Assembly: GCA_004835665.1 (NCBI GenBank)
Contig: RBKR01000010.1
Location: forward strand, 1,178,001-1,242,000
Origin: Phoma sp. XZ068
Taxonomy: Eukaryota; Ascomycota; Dothideomycetes; Pleosporales; Didymellaceae
Reading direction: 5' to 3'
Length of the DNA stretch: 64,000 nucleotides
Positions 38,960-50,615 of the stretch are shown here, piece after piece. A model generated the notes under the pieces. It saw nothing but the letters and a program-made list of their open reading frames with translations. It did no database searches and was not told where the DNA came from. Positions within the stretch are counted from its first letter, which is position 1; every line of letters begins with the position of its first letter. A program made the position numbers and the translations under genes.

Positions 38960-40520
38960 TCACTTCTTCCTCCATTTCACTTCTTCCTCTCTCAGCGCTG
39001 CCCGCTCCTTGCGCAGCTGTTTTCTCTCCACGCTCAAGTCTACCCTCTCTTTCCGCAGCTGTTCTCTTTCCACGCTCAAGTCTACCCTCTCTTTCCGCAG
39101 CTCTCCTCGTTCTATGCTGGACTCCACCCGATGCCTCCTGAGCTCTGCCCTCTCTCGGCGCGATTCCCTTCTCTCTTCTCTCAGCTCATTCTCTCGCCAT
39201 TTCGGGCGTGCCGTCTCTCCATGTCTCAGTTCGTCCAAACGCTTCTCGATGTTATCGAAAAGATCTTCGATCTTCTGTTCTATACGATCTAGAACAAACT
39301 TTTCCACGTCCTCACATTTCTGTTGGAACTCTTCCAAGCTCGCCTCAGCGGTGCGGGCAAGCGCCAACCTTTCCTCGTCCAGCATCTCAGAGAACTCGTC
39401 GTCCGCCGTGCTCCGCCGATAGTTTGCATGACTCAGTGTTTGCGCATAAATCAAGTCTAGCTCTTTTTCGATTCTGCGCGTTACGTATTCGCCTAGCGTC
39501 AGACCAAGTGGGGTCAGGTTCAGCGGCGGTGGTGCGGTTGAGGTCTGGCTCGCTATCGACTGCTGGGATAGGGAAGGCGATGGTGCTGTGAGGAGTTGTG
39601 GAAGAAGTGATGGCACGAGATTGCCAAGCCTGCGCGTCAGAGCCAATTCTATTGCGCTCTCCACGGCGTGTTGGAGGTCTGGTGCGGGCCCGTCAGGGCC
39701 CGAAGGTTTAAGGCTTGGTGTTGCTACACTGTCCTTCTCGGTAGGACTTGTGTGTATACCTTCTGAAAACGGCGAGAAGAGGAGGCGTTTGCGAGATAGG
39801 GACGAGCGGCTTGGAGTCGAAGCTGAAGGCAGTCAGCCATTGTCAGACGCACGTTCATGCAAGAAACTCACCACGCCTGAGGCGTTTCGGGGTTGGCCCA
39901 GGATACACAGGCGTCGGATCCTCGTCTTCGGTCGTGGAATCACAGTACGCAGGTGCATTGAATACTGACCAATCTAAACGTCTGTGCGACTTTTCATAGT
40001 GTTCTTCAACCGGAAACTGAAGAAGCTCATCCGGATGATCGATGAGCTGCTGGAAGATATCGTGTTGCTCTCGACCCAGCCAACTATAGTCAAACAAGAT
40101 GTGAAGCTTTGTGGCCTTTGCAATGTTGGCGAGTCGGTCGACAGGAGGTTCAACTCCGAATCTAGGCGCTATGGATGTAGACGATGGATACCAAATGGAG
40201 CAACGTCTCTGAAGGGTGAGGGAGAGTATGCGAAAGGTCGGATTGCCCTGCCGTTGAATTTCATCAAGCCGTGCCTGGGAAATGGAAATGTTCACAGGCC
40301 CCAGATAATTAGCGCCGGGTTGGATATCACTCGGATCGATTTGCAAGATGAGAGTCCGCGCATCATTGGTGTCGGAGTTGTGAGGCAAAGACTTCAGGCA
40401 CAACGTGGCTTGCCGCAGCCTATCGCTTTTGAATAGAAGCGATAATGACTCGAATGACAGATTTTCGCAATCACGGTAGGCCAATATGGGAAAGCCGTCT
40501 TTTCTGCTCCTATAAGTCAT
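38960..40520 (-). CDS. Coiled-coil protein with heptad-like charged repeats
   Basis: Two exons (40520-39872 and 39822-38960) are joined by a 49-nt GTGAG...CAG intron in phase 1, giving about 503 residues. The N-terminal half (to about residue 200) looks globular and is unassigned. A Pro/Ser-rich linker follows. The C-terminal half is a long charged helix built from imperfect repeats of LRKERVDLSVEREQ, which should form a coiled coil. No enzyme motif is visible. The start at 40520 is the first ATG, but an upstream exon cannot be excluded. Function unknown; a structural or scaffold role would fit the helix. Confidence 0.65.
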
Positions 40521-41140
40521 ACCTTCTTCGATGCGACGTACTCACAGACTGAACACCCCCCTTGCAATCAATCGGATACCGATCGCAAAGGCAACCCGCC
40601 CGCCCGAGCTTTGATTGCGTAGCGCAAAGAGCAGCCCTGACTCTGCTGCAGCCTGCCAACTCGAACCCCACACTTTCTCCCTCACATCGACCGTGCCTGT
40701 CGGAGTATCACCCCAATGATGAGCAGCTGCAAGAGCGAGGGCTGAAGGCCGACGACACTGTGCGGCCAAACGTCAAGAGGCCTTGTGAGATTCGCAAGGA
40801 TGGTGTACCGAGACAGACGACGGGCAAGCGAAGTAGACTGGGTGAACAGTGGCTGGCGAGCGACAAGGGTTGGGATGCTATGAGGTATGGATAGCGGTCA
40901 AAGATAGTAGAAATTGGAGGTGTGGTTGAATGGAAACAATAAACGACGGTATGTGGAAGTGCAAGGGTGGTGAGTATTTCAGGAGGCTGGGGGAATCAGA
41001 ATCGAGCGCCGGAGAATGTCACGTGGACGCGCTAATTGGTCCAAGTCGCTACCCTGACTCGCTTCGGCATAGCGTCGGAAGTATGCGGATGAGCGCCGCC
41101 GCTCGCTGCATGCCGACATTCTGATAACAACTCACCACCA
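40521..41140. other. Unassigned spacer
   Basis: A + strand frame at 40562-40894 (110 codons) is Arg/Gln-rich and not recognised. Otherwise empty. Confidence 0.3.
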
Positions 41141-41640
41141 TTGACTGGCCAAGCACTGTCGGCGTCGCGTACTCCTCACGCGAACTTGGTAACGAACTCT
41201 CCGCTGATCGGCCCGTACTGCCCCAGCTGCTGCTGCAGCCACTCAGAGTCGCGCTCCAGGTGCTGCAGCAGCCGGTGGTCTGCCGCCACGAACACAGACG
41301 CCACGTTAACCATGAGTTTGCCCAGGGTGACGCCGCCGCCCCGATGCGGCGTGCCCATGAACATTACGCCGTACGTCGACAGCTTGATCGAGCCGTGTTC
41401 TTCGAGGGCGCCTCGTCGGGCGGCGTCTGAGTGAATGAGCGCCTGCAACCGTTTCTTGGGTGTGTCCACTTGTCGTCAGCGGTCTCACTCACACTCTTCA
41501 CGATGATCCCGCCCAGGCTGTGCGCTACAAAGATGATCGGCCGCGTGCTGGTCCGCCTTGACGTGAGCCCACTTCCTTCTCACGACGTACTGGAACTTCT
41601 CACCAGTTGTCTTGCGCGGCGCAAGGCTCACTCGGCCTTC
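41130..41640 (-). pseudogene. Alpha/beta-hydrolase domain of an NLR-type protein, relic
   Basis: Minus-strand blocks read RPIIFVAHSLGGIIVKS (nucleophile Ser near 41516-41520), then a roughly 50-nt intron, then ALIHSDAARRGALEE and MFMGTPHRGG. They end with LQQQLGQYGPISGEFVTKFA. This is the serine-hydrolase-like domain found at the N-terminus of many fungal NACHT/NB-ARC-TPR proteins. Just after VTKFA a two-base loss (where the codon for Tyr is usual) throws the frame into a stop at 41176. Recognisable sequence (EEYATPTVLGQSM) continues in the shifted frame to about 41130. No nucleotide-binding domain is left. It is a dead fragment of a self/non-self recognition gene. Confidence 0.75.
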
Positions 41641-41675
41641 TACACCTGTCCTAGTGTCTCCTCGGGAAAGGCGAT

Positions 41676-42810
41676 ATGCCTCCCACTGTCGGCGATGTCT
41701 TAGATTCGGTCAAGGATGTTGCAAAGAAGATTCAGCTGAAGAAAGATCTTTCCAACCGAGACAAAGAATTCCAAAACGAGCTACTAGGCTTTTACGAAAC
41801 CCTTCTTTCGTACCAGGACGTGCTCTCTGGAGTTAGCGAGATCGAGCTCTATATCTGTATCAGCCACGAAACATGTAAGAAGGTGCAAAACCAACATGAC
41901 TGGGAAGTCAATTGGGACACAGGCCTCATCGATGGTGTTATGTGTATGTTGAAAATATGTCGCATGGCGTTGTCAGTCGAGCTCTTCTGGAGGCTGCTGT
42001 AGGTACACGCCGCACAAGCTCCTTGACTTGACTGACTTCGCTCTCCAGGTACAACTCTGTTGCTACCCCTCGGGTTTTGCAAAATTTTGGGGACGCAACG
42101 CAAGCCCTGTTGGCTGACCTAGATGCGTTGCGCAAGAACGCCACAGGCCCAATCCAATCAACTGCATACTCTTTATGGTCCTGTTATAGGCAGAAGTCGA
42201 ACTCTAGGTTTGAGTCTCGAAGCATGGAGGAGCTCTGTGCTAGCGAGGACATCAAAACAGTCATCCTTTGCACATCAGACGAGGCACTTTCACCAACAGA
42301 CGCTCAGGTGTTTAAGAACATCGTCGACGATAGGATAGCGGAGCGTAAATCTGCGGTATCATTCGAGACTCCAGCCGGCACATCGTCAGCAAGGCTTGAA
42401 ATGCTCCTCCAGAACTTGGCAGCTCAACAAAACCCAACCATTCAGATCGGGCGCACATACATTATCATGGACATGGACCTGCAAGACCCAGATGCGGTCT
42501 TTGCTCTGGTTGCAGAGCATTTGAATAATGGTACTTCCTAACATCACATATGCACTCAATGTCGCTGATTACACTAGATTCAACCATCGAAAACATTGTC
42601 CTTTCACACCACATACCTGCTGAAGTCATAGATAGCGGTGACTTTTTGGACGAGGATGAGATCTGTACGGTGTGTCTCGAAGGGCCGGGCAAGGGCAACA
42701 AGATTTGGAAACTCAGATCATGCTCTCACTGGTTTCACGACTTTTGCATCGAGGAATATTGGAGGAAGGGCGATGACAGAGCCTGCCCAAATTGCAGGAG
42801 AATGAATTGA
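41676..42810 (+). CDS. RING-finger protein, three exons
   Basis: Exons 41676-41998, 42049-42530 and 42578-42810 join in frame (introns of 50 and 47 nt) to give about 345 residues. The first 260 residues are helical and unassigned. They begin MPPTVGDVLDSVKDVAKKIQ and contain no known domain that I can name. The last exon carries a RING motif, ICTVCLEGPGKGN followed by CSHWFHDFC and CPNCR, with Cys/His pairs spaced as in RING-H2 ubiquitin ligases. A role in ubiquitin transfer is likely from the domain; the target is unknown. Read without the second intron, the gene would split into two ORFs. Confidence 0.75.
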
Positions 42811-43640
42811 GCAAGCTGAAGCACAGTAGTATCAGGATTCCTCAACGCTACACAATCGCGGCGTTAGGGTGGCTGGCCGAGAAGCGTGGCCCTACTTTCA
42901 TGCGAACCCTAGAGCTACGTGGTCAATTCGACTCGGCCCTCATTCCTGTTTCTCAGCTGCTGATTCGCTCGCTTGCGTTAAGCTGCTCCGTGCGTACGCT
43001 TACGCCTCGCCTCACCATAACTCTACGCACGTCAATTGTCATCAAATAAACTGTTGCCGACCGACCGCTAGTGGGCCTCAGGCCCGATGGACTGAGAGCG
43101 GACTAGCCCCGCGCTGCGCTTAGGTGCGCTGACTCGTGCTGACCAACTGAACCAAACAACCATGAGCAGTGGATATGCGCCAAATTGAGAGGATAGATCA
43201 CGAGGGCGAAGAAGCATGTACAGTAGACTCTGGGTTCGTAATGGTGAAGCTGTTCGTCAAGATTTTGTCACGTAGCAGCTTGGGATAGGTAGACCTGAAT
43301 CAGAAAGGCTTACCCAGCCATACATGCACGCATGTGTTCCTTCGCTACCCTTTTGAGCTACCTTAACGCGAATGAATCTGATAAAGATACTACTTTATTT
43401 ACACTGAATTGCATCTTCGGCTTCCGGGTTTGCAATACATTGGAATATACTTCTGACAGGGGCCGTTGCTGACGCGTACAAAGGGCTTACCACAAAGAGG
43501 ACAAGACAAGCGCACAGACTGCTTGGGCTGCTGACATACGGAAGCTCGCTAAAAACCAGCAGTGCCTTGCCATAGTACACACAGCAATAGTGATGCTGAC
43601 TTATAGCAAGTTTTTGCTGGTCCCGACAATTTCCTGGCCA
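42811..43640. other. Unassigned; contains a short dispersed repeat and a small ORF end
   Basis: Sequence at about 42920-42990 is similar to the complement of about 59750-59825. A minus-strand frame at 43395-43580 ends CIANPEAEDAIQCK, echoing the sequence just left of the copia element at 53.5 kb. No complete gene could be built. Confidence 0.3.
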
Positions 43641-44920
43641 GCGTGAGGCCGACTACGCTTTTAGGCAAGGGCTTCGCTTAGCGTGCCGGGGACCCTTGTC
43701 GCTTGAGTATCATTCGTCCTGCAAAATCGGAAGCCAAATATGCAATTTAGTGTATTCTCACTGTACTCGGCAGAGCTGGTGGCGATGGCCGAGGCGCTGA
43801 GTAGGCTGCCAAAGCTTAGGTTTCGCAACATTGCACTAACAACAAGAAACAAAGCGGCTGTGCTCACGCTGAGAAGACCTCGGCAGCAGTCAGGTCAAAG
43901 CTATATCAGCCAGTTCTACAAGACCGTGCAGACGCTGAGACGAGACGGCAACACGGTGACAGTGCTGTGGCTGCCTGCAAGCGAAGAGTGCGAGCTCGCA
44001 CACCTCGCCAAGCAGGAGGCAAAGACGTCAACGAGACCAAACGCCACGCCGCAGACACAGCTTCCTAGGATGCGATCTACTACGCACAACATTGCACGTA
44101 AGCAAGGCAGCGCTAAGAAGGTGCCAGAAAAAGTAGGAAACTATTCTAAGCGAATCGACACGGCACTGCCAGGAAAGCACACACGACAACTTTACGACCA
44201 GCTATCGCGCAAAGAGAGCAGCGTGCTCGCGCAGCTGAGAACAGGCATGGCACAGCTGAACACGTATCTACACCGAATCAAAGCTTGCGACACAGACCAG
44301 TGCGAATGCGGACAGGCAGCAGAGACAGTGGAGCACTTTCTGTTTCGATGCAGACGGTGGACAGCACAGCGAACGGAGATGCTGCAGTGCACGCAGACAG
44401 GCAGAGGAAACATGTCGCTCTACCTGGGCGGCAAAGCAGCGACAGACGACGCGAGATGGGCGCCAGACATGGACGCAGTGCGAGCGACGATTCGATTCGC
44501 AATGGCGACAGGAAGACTTAACGCAAATTGATGTCCGGGAACCGGATACACCTCATCTACTAACACAAACTCATCAACAACCTCGTACAATCATAGGGCA
44601 GACAGCGCTTCAGCCGCCGAAGATAGGACGCTGAACACTTGGAGAATCTCTTGGAGAAGCCGACTCTGAGCCAGCCTGCCGCCAGCAATACTAACCCACG
44701 AGCGTCTGATGAGAGACGGTAGATAGAGAACAAGCGACCTAGATATCAAGCAAGGGCTTTGACTTGAGTAACAGGCTGCATGAAGACGCGAGTCAAAGAA
44801 GGCACAGGGGCTACTGAGGCCGCGATGTAGCATAAGCAGTGTAGTATCAGACCAGCGTTAGTAGCCCTTTCGGCTCGGCCGCCGGGCGTAAATAAATTGT
44901 GTGTGTGTGTGTATACCTTG
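43640..44920 (+). mobile_element. 5'-truncated non-LTR retrotransposon (LINE) 3' end
   Basis: A 263-codon frame (43740-44531) matches the C-terminal end of fungal Tad-like LINE ORF2. It shows a partial RNase H fold (SAELVAMAEALSRLP and LWLPASEECELAHLAKQEA) and a CECGQAAETVEHFLFRC zinc motif. The reverse transcriptase is missing, as in most truncated LINE copies. The roughly 370-bp 3' region runs to a taaataaattg stretch followed by a GT repeat at about 44900, which may be the element tail. The exact ends and target duplication were not determined. Confidence 0.8.
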
Positions 44921-45025
44921 TGTCGATGTGCTGCTGCTAGAGACTTGTTTTCGGATTAGATAGCTGAGAATTGTTTTCTTGAAGCCAACGCAGTACTCTC
45001 TTTATTCAACAAATTACTATTTTAT

Positions 45026-45685
45026 ATGTTCGCTGGCCCCTTTTATGATTGGACCCCGTCTCAAAAGAAATCAGTGAAGTCACTCTTGCCCCTCGTAAGC
45101 GATGAGGCAAAGTTCAGCAATTCCGCCTGGGAATGGCTTTCGCATTCCATTCAACTCCTGGAATTAAAGAGCGACTTCTATACTTGGCACATAGCTCATA
45201 CCGTTTTGCTTGCTCAGACATGTCGATGGGATATTAGCGGTTGGAGAGAACGCATACAGGGGCTTCGGACTTGGCAGCTTGATCATGATTGTGCAATAAC
45301 TAGATCAGTAATATCACCACAAACCCTGTGCGCTTTGTTATCCGCGATTTCAAAACATGGTAAGAACTTATTCTGGTTTTAGCTTTCAAACTTACACAGA
45401 CTACTGGCAGTTCTAAAATCCGACACTCAATGTCAGAGGGTGAGACTTCTGATCTTTGGTCTGTTTAGACCAGAAGATGTTTCATATTGGAACAAGGAAG
45501 CCTTCCAATTTCAGGATGTGCTCAATCCCGACAACATTATGTTGGGAAATCCTCAGTGGTGTGGCAAGTACTGGTGCTGGGAGCCTTTGGATGAAAGCGC
45601 CTGGGGTGATATAAAGCAGTTAGAACAGAAGAAGAAGGTTTCACACTTGAAGAGATTGGTCTTACAGTGGGCTTATAGGCTCTAG
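45026..45685 (+). pseudogene. Hypothetical coding region with one in-frame stop
   Basis: Two frames in the same phase (45026-45382 and 45440-45685) flank a TAG at 45380-45382. Codon content continues across the stop (HRLLAVLKSDTQCQRVRLL). It could be one gene with a nonsense mutation, or an intron beginning at gtaagaac near 45361 whose acceptor I could not place in phase. The protein is Trp-rich (AWEWLSHSIQ, WCGKYWCWEP) and not recognised. Confidence 0.4.
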
Positions 45686-45996
45686 ATTTTGTCAGAAGGT
45701 ACCTCTCACTTCTGATCGAGGTAGTCACGGCGCAGTCTATCCGCGTTCTACAAGTAATGTAGTTCAAATGTAGATGTTGACACAGAACGACTTTTCTTTC
45801 ATGGGTATGGCAATGCTTACGTTTCTCGGTCCGCTGAAAAGTGGACATAGATTGCCGTGTAAAAGATTTTATCTAAACACATGTCAGTTCGATACCGGCA
45901 TCCGTTCCGCGCCTCAGCGCTCAGACCAGTGTGGCTCAGCTCAGAAGAACATATGTAGTCCCGTGCCCCCTGAGCATATTCTACAATAGCACTTCA

Positions 45997-46563
45997 ATGC
46001 ATCTTAAACGTGAAGTTCCTTATATTGACCTTACTACCGACAATGATCTATGCGTACGATGTTCCCGCGAATTGGGGAAAGGATCAGGGACTGCTAGCCA
46101 CATGTTCTGCCTTCGAAGGTGCAGATGCGTATGTCTTCACCACTTAAGCAACAACATTTTCTAACCTACTTCACAGGTCGTATGCGGAAGGTGCATGCGA
46201 GTCAAAAGGCTCTCACCTCGGTCTGCTGCTCTCGTCACGGCCATCGCCTCTTCGGTCTTCAGCGCCTGCTGCGTGTGTACAACCTTGATTGTGGGATATG
46301 CACCGAAGCGTCAGATGATATGCGCGTGCGTCTAAACTGCGGTATGTTGTTTACTATTCCAAGGTTTCAAATTTAACAAGTAAGGACACATATATTGTCG
46401 CCAGTGTATCTTAGAATGGTCGAAAATGGACGAAGGACGGGAGACGAGATGTGCTGGACTAGTTGTCTGTCCCACTTGCAAAGTGCCCATGCAAACGTCA
46501 AGACTGCTTCGAAATCGCACCATAATACGACCTGGAATTATAGAAACCACAATTTTAGCGTAA
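45997..46563 (+). CDS. RING-type zinc-finger protein, gene model unresolved
   Basis: The final part is clear. Exons ending at 46341 and starting at 46385 (43-nt intron) together give DCGICTEASDD, LNC, then GHIYCRQC and VVCPTCKV, a canonical RING-HC cross-brace. An upstream exon (45997-46128) carries another cysteine pattern, LCVRCSRE and FCLRRCRC. It is followed by a good intron (46129-46176, with ctaac and cacag). Joining that acceptor to the RING frame leaves the phase off by one, so either another splice site is used or a frameshift has occurred. An ubiquitin-ligase role follows from the RING only. Confidence 0.55.
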
Positions 46564-46598
46564 TGTAACATAGCTATCAACTCTATCTACGCTGGTCT

Positions 46599-47161
46599 TT
46601 ACAAAGTAGGAGTCGCCAATTCAGAAGTAGATGCAGGGCTGGCAACACTTGACGTTCCCATATCTGGGCAACTTGTAGTGCCATTGAAACAAACGTAACT
46701 GCCTACTTGTACTTTAAACTCTTTGCTTATCTCGGAGTTTCCAGGGAACCAAGCTTCACTGTTCCCGCCCCAGCCTTCGTACTTTAGGGTACAATTATTA
46801 TCACTATCTGAATTAGTGACAGCACGAACGAGAATAATCAGAGCGCACACTTACCTATAGAATCGACAACACATTCCAAGATCAATTGCAACAGACGCCA
46901 CTTCGTTCATGTTATCCATGGGAACACACTTCAAAGGTGACATCACCATTGGCTTGCAGTAGCGCCAATGCGTCTCTGAGCAGAAGTGAATCTGCGACTT
47001 TTATTAATTGGATTCTGCAGCACGTGTCTGTAACATACATTGCGGGAGCAATCTAAAGGCGTGAGTCGGTTTTGAGAGAGGCTAAGGGTCATGGTTTGTG
47101 ACACGGCCTCTCGAGAACTAGCAAGCAAGCCCAGAAGGCTCAACAATAGATGATTCCTCAT
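46599..47161 (-). CDS. Small secreted cysteine-rich protein (effector candidate)
   Basis: Three exons (47161-47039, 46991-46855 and 46803-46599) with 47- and 51-nt introns give a 154-residue protein. It starts with a signal peptide (hydrophobic residues 5-14, likely cleavage near residue 21). The mature part has nine cysteines, including an adjacent pair at the end of exon 2, and a central Gly/Trp-rich stretch. It ends in a Ser/Thr/Ala-rich tail. Size, secretion and cysteine content are those of fungal effector-like proteins. No family is recognised and a toxic or virulence role is not shown. The second acceptor (atag, at 46805-46804) was chosen because the alternative gives an immediate stop. 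Confidence 0.6.
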
Positions 47162-47533
47162 TGTCTATGGTTTCCTACACGTCTAGGTCAACTGATATAC
47201 TTATTATATTCAAGCAGGAGTGCAATTATGGTAGACCTCTAATTTATCTTCCTAGGACTTGCTGAAATTAGCGTGTAGATTTAATACAATATAGCACCTC
47301 TGCCTACACAGTAGGAAGGCTTTGACACCTAATTAAACTCACTGCTTGTTGTTATTCCCGTACTGTTGGATACCAAGTGCAGAATAATTTTGCAACAATA
47401 TACCTAGGTTGCTAAATTAAGCTTTATGTGATAATAAACAACAGATATAGGCACCAAGTTTTATCTATGTTCTAGATTTATCTTAATACTCAGCTAAAGC
47501 AATGAAGTTGTGAGTTCTAACTTACACCTAATT
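47162..47533. other. AT-rich intergenic spacer
   Basis: Strongly AT-rich, no frame of note. It separates the secreted protein gene from the F-box gene and presumably holds the promoter of the former. Confidence 0.5.
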
Positions 47534-48886
47534 TTATTCTAAATTTAACTCGAACGCCTGATTTCCTTGGATGCATAACTGAATACCATCCTGGAAATAA
47601 ACCTCTGATCCCCAGTCTTCATCGACGCACAAGGATGTGGACCGTGCCAGGTCTACTTTACTTAACTGTGGTAAGACTGTAGATTTAGACTCTACAAGAC
47701 GATTTAGAATTCCGCTCACTCCGCCGAGACGGTCGATTACAGATGGCGACACATCTCTTAGTTGCAACCTTCTCAGGCTTTGGGGAAGCATATCAAAAAT
47801 TCCACTGCCATCCAACTCGCCAACCAAGACAACAGCATCCCCCGAGAAGCGTTCGAGGCTTGTTAATTCCGTAAGAGGTTTCATTTGGCCTATCTCGTGC
47901 GGCTTCGCGTTCTGTTCAAGTAAGGTCAGATTTGTCAAGGTTTCGTGTGACATTGAAAGAATGTCTATAATAGACCCGAAGCTTAGATGGCACGCAGAAA
48001 TCGGACAATTGTATGTGAAGCTCTGTAGCTGGGAGCATGATAGAAGCATTTGACGGAGAGTCTTAGTTGACAGTGACCCGGACGTCAACGCTAGCTTTGA
48101 TATCCTGTTCGAGCGGGGGACAAACGCCCATTGAGGAAGCTCTCTGTGGTTCCTTGGGTCAACCACGTCCCAAATGTGCAGTGACTGAAGCGCTGGGAGA
48201 GTGAATATAGATGCCAGATGATAGACCGAGCAAGGAAGCGACAGCAGGTTGAGCGTCCGAATGTCGTTCAGGAAGGGTATTTTCAACACTTTTCTTTCTG
48301 GCTGGGGCATGATCAGCGTCCAGAAAGGCTGGTACAAAAAAAGGAATTGTGAAGCGCCGTATTCACTCCTTGCGTACTGGTCTTGTGTCCAAATTTCAAG
48401 GGTCGTGAGACGTGGAAGATAGGCAAGTAGCAGCGTCGCTAACGCCTCCATGTTTCCTTCCTTAGTACGACGAGCCCAATGCTGTTTTTTTGAGCCGGGA
48501 ACATTAAGCTCATCAATGGCTGCAATAAATTGGCTAATGCATTCGTCCGGGAGTGTGGAGTTCGTGTGTGTATGCAGCTTATCCAGAAACACATAACGAA
48601 CTTTCAATGCTAGCGTTGGGTTTCCGAGGATAGTCCTGAGAAATTTCGCAACATTGTGACTATTTCCATAGAATCTTCGGTAGAGTAAATCCTGAGCGAC
48701 ATTGTGGAGGGCTCTATTGTGGCAAAAGATGGAAAGATAGTGAGGAGAGAGGTGACTTAGAATGATGAACAATAGCTCTTCTGGAATATCTGCAAGCCTA
48801 GGCAGCTTCATCTTTGCACTGCGTGTGAAAGGGCTAGACATATAGATATACTTTGGATACAACATTACATGGACTTCCGGAAGCAT
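47534..48886 (-). CDS. F-box protein with LRR-like C-terminus
   Basis: A 450-codon single frame. The F-box is LADIPEELLFIILSHLSPHYLSIF and following residues. It begins only a few residues after the ATG at 48811, which may be the real start; two earlier in-frame ATGs extend to 48886. The remainder has recurring Leu-rich segments (LTTLEIWTQ, LQSLHIWDV, ISKLALTSGS, LQSFTYNCP, LRRLQLRDV) like degenerate leucine-rich repeats. Such proteins link substrates to SCF ubiquitin ligases. It is one of several ubiquitin-related genes between 41.7 and 51.8 kb. No defects are seen. Confidence 0.8.
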   Translation of the reverse strand: MLPEVHVMLYPKYIYMSSPFTRSAKMKLPRLADIPEELLFIILSHLSPHYLSIFCHNRALHNVAQDLLYRRFYGNSHNVAKFLRTILGNPTLALKVRYVFLDKLHTHTNSTLPDECISQFIAAIDELNVPGSKKQHWARRTKEGNMEALATLLLAYLPRLTTLEIWTQDQYARSEYGASQFLFLYQPFWTLIMPQPERKVLKIPFLNDIRTLNLLSLPCSVYHLASIFTLPALQSLHIWDVVDPRNHRELPQWAFVPRSNRISKLALTSGSLSTKTLRQMLLSCSQLQSFTYNCPISACHLSFGSIIDILSMSHETLTNLTLLEQNAKPHEIGQMKPLTELTSLERFSGDAVVLVGELDGSGIFDMLPQSLRRLQLRDVSPSVIDRLGGVSGILNRLVESKSTVLPQLSKVDLARSTSLCVDEDWGSEVYFQDGIQLCIQGNQAFELNLE

Positions 48887-49225
48887 GGAGGCGGTTACAG
48901 TAATGGTTGGAATAAGCCAGTGCGAATCGGTACGAATGAAACCGAAATCCGGGAGTCACTGAAAATCTTGCAAGAATGGCGTCACCACTGGCATTGGAGA
49001 GTCGCATTATCACTATCTAGGTCTCTACAGTGCTCAGTCGCTTCCGGCTTTCAGGCCACGCGTTGAGGGGAAAATGTACTCCAAGCCTACTGCCGCATTC
49101 CGGAGTGATGCAAGCAGCATCTAACTTCTTGTTCAGGAGCGTCCGTATCGCACGTATCAGACGCTCTACTTCCTTTGACACCTTTTTTTTCCTAACGTGA
49201 TCCAGGTTTACAACGCAAAGAATAC
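48887..49225. other. Intergenic, nothing recognised
   Basis: Short frames only. The 3' end of the JmjC-like gene follows at 49226. Confidence 0.4.
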
Positions 49226-50579
49226 TTAGTGCTTTTTCCACTCTAAATCATGTCCCGCCACAGCAGCTGCGTGGAAACTTTGGAGCAAAGGCTTAACAGC
49301 ATCGAGTGAATGAACATTTTGTGCTAGTATGTCATATCGCAAAATCTCCGCTGCCTGGTAGACACCTTCCGCGACGGCGAACGTCGATCCGAATAGTGCC
49401 CCAGGAATGATTGTAAGGGTTGCGTGAAGGCATCCCGGTGGTAGAGCGACACCTTCGCCAAGCATTGTCAACGTGAAGCAGCCGTCCCTAAGCTCCTTCT
49501 CATACTTCCAATACTGTCGGTGAGCGCTTCCTCCTTTTTCGTAGATTTCGCGGTTGCTATCAGCAGGATAAAGTGCCCAGAGCTTCACTTGAGCATTATC
49601 CATCGCGGTCAGTACCACGTAGCCCCTATCTATCACTTGTCAGTATTGGTATTACAGTTATTTCAGCGTGACCCTTACCATCATGTATGTCTACCGTAGA
49701 TCCGACGGTTCCCAGGTTGGCGTAAGCCTGGAAAACGCTAGTGTCACCTTCGCACTGATAGATGTGATACGTTGAGCTTACGCTCTCTGGTGGACGAAGC
49801 AGAATGTCGTGAAGCGGTATGTTCATGGCAAACTTGGGTTTGTCTTTGGCTACACCTTTGATAAATTGCGAAATAAAAGATGGCTCGAATGGCATTGGAT
49901 CACCTTTCTGGAAGCCTTCGTAAATGCTGCCATTAGGAAGATTCAGGACTGCAGTGCCAAAAACTGTGTCCAGGTCCAGCCCTGGCTCTGCATCATCTAC
50001 CTGAAATAGATGAGCGTTGTGATCCCACTTGGCGTTTGGTAAAGGCCGAAGTCGACCACTTTGAAGCCCTGCTATGAATGGCTCCAAGCTGGACTGGAGC
50101 TCCGAACATTCTGTGGAGAAATATTCGATCAAGGCAAGCGGCTGGTGTCGAATGGACGATAAAAATCTCAGCGCACTTGTTCGACCCTGGCTTTGCTGTC
50201 CGGCTTGCTCAAGAAAGCTGTCAATGCTAAACTCCTGGAGTTTGGGTATATCCTCTACTATGGGCGTTATTATCGTTGGAGTCGGGCGTTCAGGCTTCTC
50301 GAGGTCCGCGATCTGCCGACTGACAAGGTCCTTTCTCTGCTTCCGACGTTTCAAGTCCGGACCTGCACGCCTTGTTCGGCATATTTGGCAGCGCGTGAAT
50401 TTGCCCCCTTCAGTTGTAATACGTTCCTGACAAGTTGATTCGCTACACAGACCATCTTTCGCTTTGCGCTCTCTACCTTCGCGTCTTTCAGCACGACAGG
50501 CGAGACATTTCTTCTGGATCTGATCGATGCGATGTCCCGGCTGGTTTGGCTTTCGAGAGCACCGTTGGGGACCGTTCAT
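49226..50579 (-). CDS. JmjC/cupin-like protein with cysteine-rich N-terminus
   Basis: Exons 50579-49679 and 49629-49226 join through a 49-nt intron to give about 434 residues. The N-terminus has paired cysteines (KKCLACRAER, CSESTC and RCQICRTRR) suggesting zinc binding. The C-terminal part shows TVDIHDDRGYVVL, KLWALYP and LPPGCLHATLT, which fits a JmjC-type fold. There the His-x-Asp and a distal His would bind Fe(II). JmjC enzymes oxidise proteins or histones with 2-oxoglutarate, but many fungal relatives are untested. The frame is open upstream to 50810 only through a 9-bp minisatellite, so I place the start at MNGPQRCS. Confidence 0.6.
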
Positions 50580-50615
50580 CCTGTACAAGGATGTATTTTT
50601 GTATTTTAGAGTAAT

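Noticed and set aside
44900..44915. GT dinucleotide run as a regulatory site
   Set aside because: It sits at the end of the LINE remnant and is better explained as a microsatellite tail.
45361..45386. 26-nt GT-AG intron joining the two halves of the 45.0-45.7 kb frame
   Set aside because: Too short for a fungal intron and it does not keep the reading phase.
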